Position numbers and translations under genes: made by a program. Below, piece by piece: positions 7,042-9,779 of a stretch of DNA of 9,779 nucleotides. The DNA lies in assembly GCA_002840115.1 (NCBI GenBank), contig PGZG01000061.1, positions 1 through 9,779 on the forward strand, in the 5' to 3' direction. Each line of letters opens with the position of its first letter. Positions within the stretch are counted from its first letter, which is position 1. Origin of the DNA: Gammaproteobacteria bacterium HGW-Gammaproteobacteria-14. GTDB taxonomy: Bacteria > Pseudomonadota > Gammaproteobacteria > Pseudomonadales > Alcanivoracaceae. Below the pieces are notes generated by a model that worked only from the letters and a program-made list of their open reading frames with translations, did not search any database and had not been told where the DNA came from.

Positions 7042-8093
7042 TGGATATTCGCGAAGCGCTCGCCCGGGTGGCGGAGAATCTTGATCTCAATGTCGACGAG
7101 ATGCGCCAGGTAATGCATCAGATTATGACTGGCGGCGCCACCGACGCGCAGATCGGTGCTTTTCTGATGGGCTTGCGCATGAAAAGCGAAACCATCGATG
7201 AAATTACCGGTGCTGTGCAAGTGATGCGTGAGTTGATGACGCCGGTTGAAGTGGGTGGGCTGCCTTATCTGGTCGATATTGTCGGTACCGGTGGCGATGG
7301 CGCCAATCTGTTTAATGTGTCCAGTGCTTCCTCGTTTGTTGCCGCCGCCGCCGGTTGTCATGTTGCCAAGCATGGTAATCGTTCGGTGAGTTCAAAGAGT
7401 GGTGCCGCCGATGTGCTTGAGGCCGCCGGTATTCGTCTTGATTTGAATCCGGAGCAAACTGCTCGCTGTATCCGTCAGGTGGGTGTTGGTTTTATGTTTG
7501 CGCCGAATCACCATAGCGCTATGAAGCATGCCATTGGCCCCCGTCGTGATATGGGATTGCGTACGATTTTTAATATTCTTGGGCCGATGACCAATCCCGC
7601 TGGCGTTAAACGTCAGGTGGTGGGGGTGTTCTCTGCTCGATTGTGCCGGCCGATAGCTGAGGTGTTAGGCCGTCTGGGTGCCGAGCATGTGATGGTAGTG
7701 CATGGCGCTGACGGTCTGGATGAATTCAGCCTGGCGACAAGCACCCACGTGGTGGAGTGGAAAGGCGGCGCACTAACGGAGTATGACATCACCCCAGAGG
7801 ATGTGGGTTTGCAGTCGGCATCGCTGGTGGGGCTTTCGGTGGCTGATGCGGCAGAATCGCTGGCTCTGATTCGTGATGCCTTTGGCAAGCGCAGCACGGA
7901 GGCCGCGAAAAAGGCCGCCGATGTGGTGGCCATTAATGCCGGGGCCGCCATCTATGTGGCTGGTGTGGCAACAACCTTGAAAGACGGTGTGCGGATGGCC
8001 GAGGACTTGATCCATAATGGCGAGGCCCGCGAACGTATGAACCAGTTACGTGATTTCACCACGTTGCTGAAAGATCAGGAAGGCATCCAGTGA
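7041..8093 (+). CDS. trpD: Anthranilate phosphoribosyltransferase
   Basis: A 350-residue enzyme that transfers phosphoribose from PRPP to anthranilate, the second step specific to tryptophan synthesis. The length fits stand-alone TrpD. The PRPP-binding glycine motif GTGGDG is at residues 82-87, followed by NLFNVSSASSFVAAAAG. KHGNRSVSSKSGAADVLEAAG (110-130) is the conserved anthranilate/PRPP loop. GLDEFS contains the metal-binding Asp-Glu pair (D227, E228). The N-terminal helical domain and R168/R169 in GPRRDMGLRTIFNILGP are as expected. GGAG (7030-7033) lies 7 bp before the ATG, which overlaps the trpG stop by one base (TGATG). The reading frame is complete. Confidence 0.98.
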   Translation: MDIREALARVAENLDLNVDEMRQVMHQIMTGGATDAQIGAFLMGLRMKSETIDEITGAVQVMRELMTPVEVGGLPYLVDIVGTGGDGANLFNVSSASSFVAAAAGCHVAKHGNRSVSSKSGAADVLEAAGIRLDLNPEQTARCIRQVGVGFMFAPNHHSAMKHAIGPRRDMGLRTIFNILGPMTNPAGVKRQVVGVFSARLCRPIAEVLGRLGAEHVMVVHGADGLDEFSLATSTHVVEWKGGALTEYDITPEDVGLQSASLVGLSVADAAESLALIRDAFGKRSTEAAKKAADVVAINAGAAIYVAGVATTLKDGVRMAEDLIHNGEARERMNQLRDFTTLLKDQEGIQ

Positions 8094-8887
8094 AGAAAAC
8101 CGGCACCGTGCTGGACCGCATTCTGGTTCGCAAGCAAGAAGAAGTGGCCGAGCGGCTGAAGCGGAAACCCCTCGCACAAGTGCAGCAGGAGGCGCATGCT
8201 CAAGATCCCGTCCGTGGCTTTATCCGAGCTTTGCAAAACAAGCTGGGCCAAAATCTTCCGGCGGTGATTGCCGAGGTAAAAAAAGCGTCTCCATCGAAAG
8301 GTGTTATTCGGGAGCGCTTTGTGCCGGCAGAGATTGCTGCCAGTTATGAAAAGGGCGGGGCTGCCTGTTTGTCGGTGTTGACCGATCGCGATTTTTTTCA
8401 AGGTCACGAAGATTATTTGAAGCAGGCGCGCGCCGCCTGCTCGCTACCTGTGTTGCGCAAGGACTTTACGATTGATCCGTATCAGGTCTGGGAGGCGCGG
8501 GCTATTGGTGCCGATTGCATTTTGCTGATTGTTGCCGCACTGGAAGATGACACCATGGCCGAGCTGTATGCCGCCGCCAATGAAGCCGGTCTGGATACGC
8601 TGGTGGAGGTACATACCGGCGAGGAGCTGGATCGTGCTCTTAGGTTGGGTGCGCCGATGATCGGTATCAATAATCGCGACCTGCACACCTTCGAGTTGTC
8701 GCTGGAAAATACCTTCAAACTGCTCAATCGTATTCCCGCGGACCGATTGTTGGTTACCGAAAGCGGCATTCTTGCTCCGGCGGATGTGGCGGCCATGCGC
8801 GAGCGTCATGTCCATGCGTTTCTGGTTGGTGAAGCTTTTATGCGCGCCGACGATCCTGGTGCTGAGCTACGTCGATTGTTCTGTTGA
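8090..8887 (+). CDS. trpC: Indole-3-glycerol phosphate synthase, monofunctional
   Basis: A 265-residue (beta/alpha)8-barrel enzyme that closes the indole ring from carboxyphenylamino-deoxyribulose phosphate. Active-site residues are all present: E62 and K64 in IAEVKKASPSKG, K124 in LRKDFTIDPYQVWEARAIGAD, E173 in LVEVHTGEEL, N194 in IGINNRDLHTFE, and the phosphate-binding ESGI at 225-228. The length is that of a single-domain enzyme, so it is not the TrpC-TrpF fusion of enterobacteria and trpF must be elsewhere. The start is GTG within a GTGA overlap with the trpD stop. AGGAAGG (8077-8083) is placed 6 bp upstream and supports this start. No intrinsic terminator is evident in the 50 bp after the stop. 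Confidence 0.97.
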   Translation: MKKTGTVLDRILVRKQEEVAERLKRKPLAQVQQEAHAQDPVRGFIRALQNKLGQNLPAVIAEVKKASPSKGVIRERFVPAEIAASYEKGGAACLSVLTDRDFFQGHEDYLKQARAACSLPVLRKDFTIDPYQVWEARAIGADCILLIVAALEDDTMAELYAAANEAGLDTLVEVHTGEELDRALRLGAPMIGINNRDLHTFELSLENTFKLLNRIPADRLLVTESGILAPADVAAMRERHVHAFLVGEAFMRADDPGAELRRLFC

Positions 8888-8896
8888 GTCCGTTTT

Positions 8897-8941
8897 ATGT
8901 ATATCCGTGAGGTTGCCTCCTTGACTGGAGCGTCGGCATGA
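8897..8941 (+). pseudogene. 14-codon frame resembling the N-terminus of a MerR-family regulator (possible remnant)
   Basis: ATG at 8897 opens MYIREVASLTGASA, ending at TGA 8939-8941, which overlaps the ATG of the next gene as ATGA. The peptide fits the usual start of MerR-family helix-turn-helix proteins (M-Y/T-I-x-E-V/L-A-x-x-T-G-x-S), where an 'IRYYE'-like segment should follow. Here it stops at once, and no frame downstream resumes MerR-like sequence. Flavodoxin-fold oxidoreductases are often adjacent to MerR-type genes, so this may be what remains after an internal deletion. Alternatives are a short translated leader coupled to the oxidoreductase, or chance. GAG (8886-8888) gives only a weak ribosome binding site. 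The resemblance is recalled, not searched. Confidence 0.4.
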
Positions 8942-9525
8942 ACATTCTTGTGATTCTTGGGCATCCCGATCGCAGTAGTCTGAGTGGTGCGCTCGCCGAG
9001 GCGTTTGCTGCAGGAGCCTGTGAGGCAGGCGCCACGGTAAAGTTGTTACGCTTGGGTGAGCTGGAGTTTGACCCGATACTCTGGCATGGATATCGCGGTG
9101 GCCAGCCACTGGAAGCGGATATTCAGCAAGCGCAGGAGGATATTCTGCAGGCAGATCATCTGGTCTGGGTTTTTCCAATCTGGTGGGGTGGCCTGCCGGC
9201 CCTTTTGAAGGGCTTTATTGACCGCGTTTTTCTACCGGGCTTTGCATTCCGTTATCGGCGCGGTTCGAGCCTGTGGGACCGTTTGTTGGCGGGGCGAAAA
9301 GCGACGGTGCTGGCGACCATGGATTCCCCCGTTTGGTACTATCGCTGGGTACAGCATCGTCCTGCTTATCATCAGTTGCGGCACAGCATTCTCGGGTTCT
9401 CCGGTATTACACCCATGCGCTGGTATGGTTTTGGCCCGGTGCGCACGGCGAGTCAGGCGCAGCGAGAAACGTGGATTGAACAAGCCAGAGTCAGGGGAAT
9501 AAAAGTGGCGGCTAATGGTCGATGA
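8938..9525 (+). CDS. Flavodoxin-fold NAD(P)H-dependent oxidoreductase (MdaB/KefF/NQO1-like)
   Basis: A 195-residue cytoplasmic flavoprotein of the Flavodoxin_2 type. The N-terminal beta-strand and phosphate-binding loop ILVILGHPDRSSLSGALAEAF (residues 3-23) bind FMN or FAD. FPIWWGGLPALLKGFIDRVFLPGFAF (79-104) is the signature of the NQO1/MdaB/KefF family. GRKATVLATMDSP (119-131) is the third flavin-side strand. Relatives reduce quinones, azo compounds or nitro compounds with NAD(P)H, or act as potassium-channel accessory proteins. The substrate here is unknown, and no Kef channel gene is adjacent. GGAG (8927-8930) lies 7 bp before the ATG. It follows trpC by 50 bp and precedes murI by 54 bp. 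It has no obvious link to tryptophan synthesis but could be read through from the trp operon. See the MerR-like fragment overlapping its start. Confidence 0.92.
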   Translation: MNILVILGHPDRSSLSGALAEAFAAGACEAGATVKLLRLGELEFDPILWHGYRGGQPLEADIQQAQEDILQADHLVWVFPIWWGGLPALLKGFIDRVFLPGFAFRYRRGSSLWDRLLAGRKATVLATMDSPVWYYRWVQHRPAYHQLRHSILGFSGITPMRWYGFGPVRTASQAQRETWIEQARVRGIKVAANGR

Positions 9526-9579
9526 CCTTCGCGGGCATGGCGGCTACACTTCGTTGATTATCCATGGCAGCTTTCGTGT

Positions 9580-9779
9580 ATGACTCAAGCTCCGGTCCTG
9601 GTTTTTGATTCCGGTGTGGGTGGCCTCAGTGTCGCTGCGGAGATTCGTCGTCGTCTGCCAGGGTTGCCGCTGCATTATCTGATGGATAGCGCGGGCTTTC
9701 CTTATGGCAATAAGGATGACGCCATCCTTATTGAGCGGGTGGTGAAGGTCTGCAGTGAAGCGGTTGCTGCTCAGCAACC
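9580..9779 (+). CDS. murI: Glutamate racemase, N-terminal part (3' end outside window)
   Basis: The first 66 codons of MurI, running off the window edge. MurI interconverts L- and D-glutamate without a cofactor, supplying D-glutamate for peptidoglycan. The N-terminal VFDSGVGGLSVAAEI (residues 8-22) carries the conserved Asp10-Ser11 active-site pair. MDSAGFPYGNKDD (35-47) matches the family's D-S/N-A-x-x-PYG-x-K segment. The two catalytic cysteines lie beyond the visible part; the first, in the ANTA-type motif, would fall just past the edge. The ATG at 9580 is chosen because the family starts very close to VFDSGVGG; no in-frame upstream start exists nearby. The ribosome binding site is weak (GGCAG, 9566-9570). 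Confidence 0.93.
   Translation, partial: MTQAPVLVFDSGVGGLSVAAEIRRRLPGLPLHYLMDSAGFPYGNKDDAILIERVVKVCSEAVAAQQ

Noticed and set aside
7613..7951. Minus-strand open frame of about 112 codons inside trpD
   Set aside because: It is antisense to conserved TrpD codons and shows no family motif or ribosome site.
9517..9527. GGTC-GAT-GACC inverted repeat at the end of the oxidoreductase gene
   Set aside because: Only four paired bases with no T-run; too small to be called a terminator or operator.
9564..9566. ATG at 9564 as the murI start
   Set aside because: It is in a different frame from the DSGVGG-encoding frame; ATG at 9580 is in frame and fits the family N-terminus.

Overview
The window is a stretch of chromosomal housekeeping genes from a gammaproteobacterium. 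It is moderately GC-rich by eye, every gene lies on the + strand, and I see no insertion sequence, phage, tRNA, rRNA or CRISPR array. The order yhdP, nitrilase-family hydrolase, tldD is a familiar gammaproteobacterial cell-envelope and proteolysis block. The free-standing trpC (not fused to trpF) and the trpG-trpD-trpC order resemble Pseudomonas, Cellvibrio and marine relatives rather than enterobacteria. I cannot name a genus from the sequence.

Region 1 (1-4685) holds three tightly packed genes. They are the C-terminal part of a YhdP-like AsmA-family protein (its start lies before the window), a carbon-nitrogen hydrolase of the Nit type, and the metalloprotease subunit TldD. The spacings are 2 bp and then a 20 bp overlap, so they are probably one transcription unit. 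TldD's usual partner TldE/PmbA is not in the window.

Region 2 (4686-4954) is the only sizeable intergenic gap. It has no convincing gene and no tryptophan-rich leader peptide. It does hold several inverted repeats: one over the tldD stop codon, one weak terminator-like hairpin, and a larger imperfect stem-loop just before trpE with a pairing partner for the trpE ribosome binding site.

Region 3 (4955-8887) is a compact trpE-trpG-trpD-trpC operon with junction overlaps of 4, 1 and 4 bp. Together the products carry out the early tryptophan pathway: chorismate to anthranilate (TrpE with TrpG), phosphoribosylation (TrpD), and, after isomerisation by TrpF encoded elsewhere, ring closure to indole-3-glycerol phosphate (TrpC). 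trpF, trpB and trpA are not in the window.

Region 4 (8888-9779) holds a flavodoxin-fold NAD(P)H-dependent oxidoreductase of unknown substrate and the first 66 codons of glutamate racemase (murI), cut by the window edge. Just before the oxidoreductase, a 14-codon reading frame looks like the first residues of a MerR-family regulator and ends in the oxidoreductase start codon. It may be the remnant of a deleted regulator. I do not see a clearly new biological system here; the MerR-like relic and the trpE leader structure are the points most worth checking.
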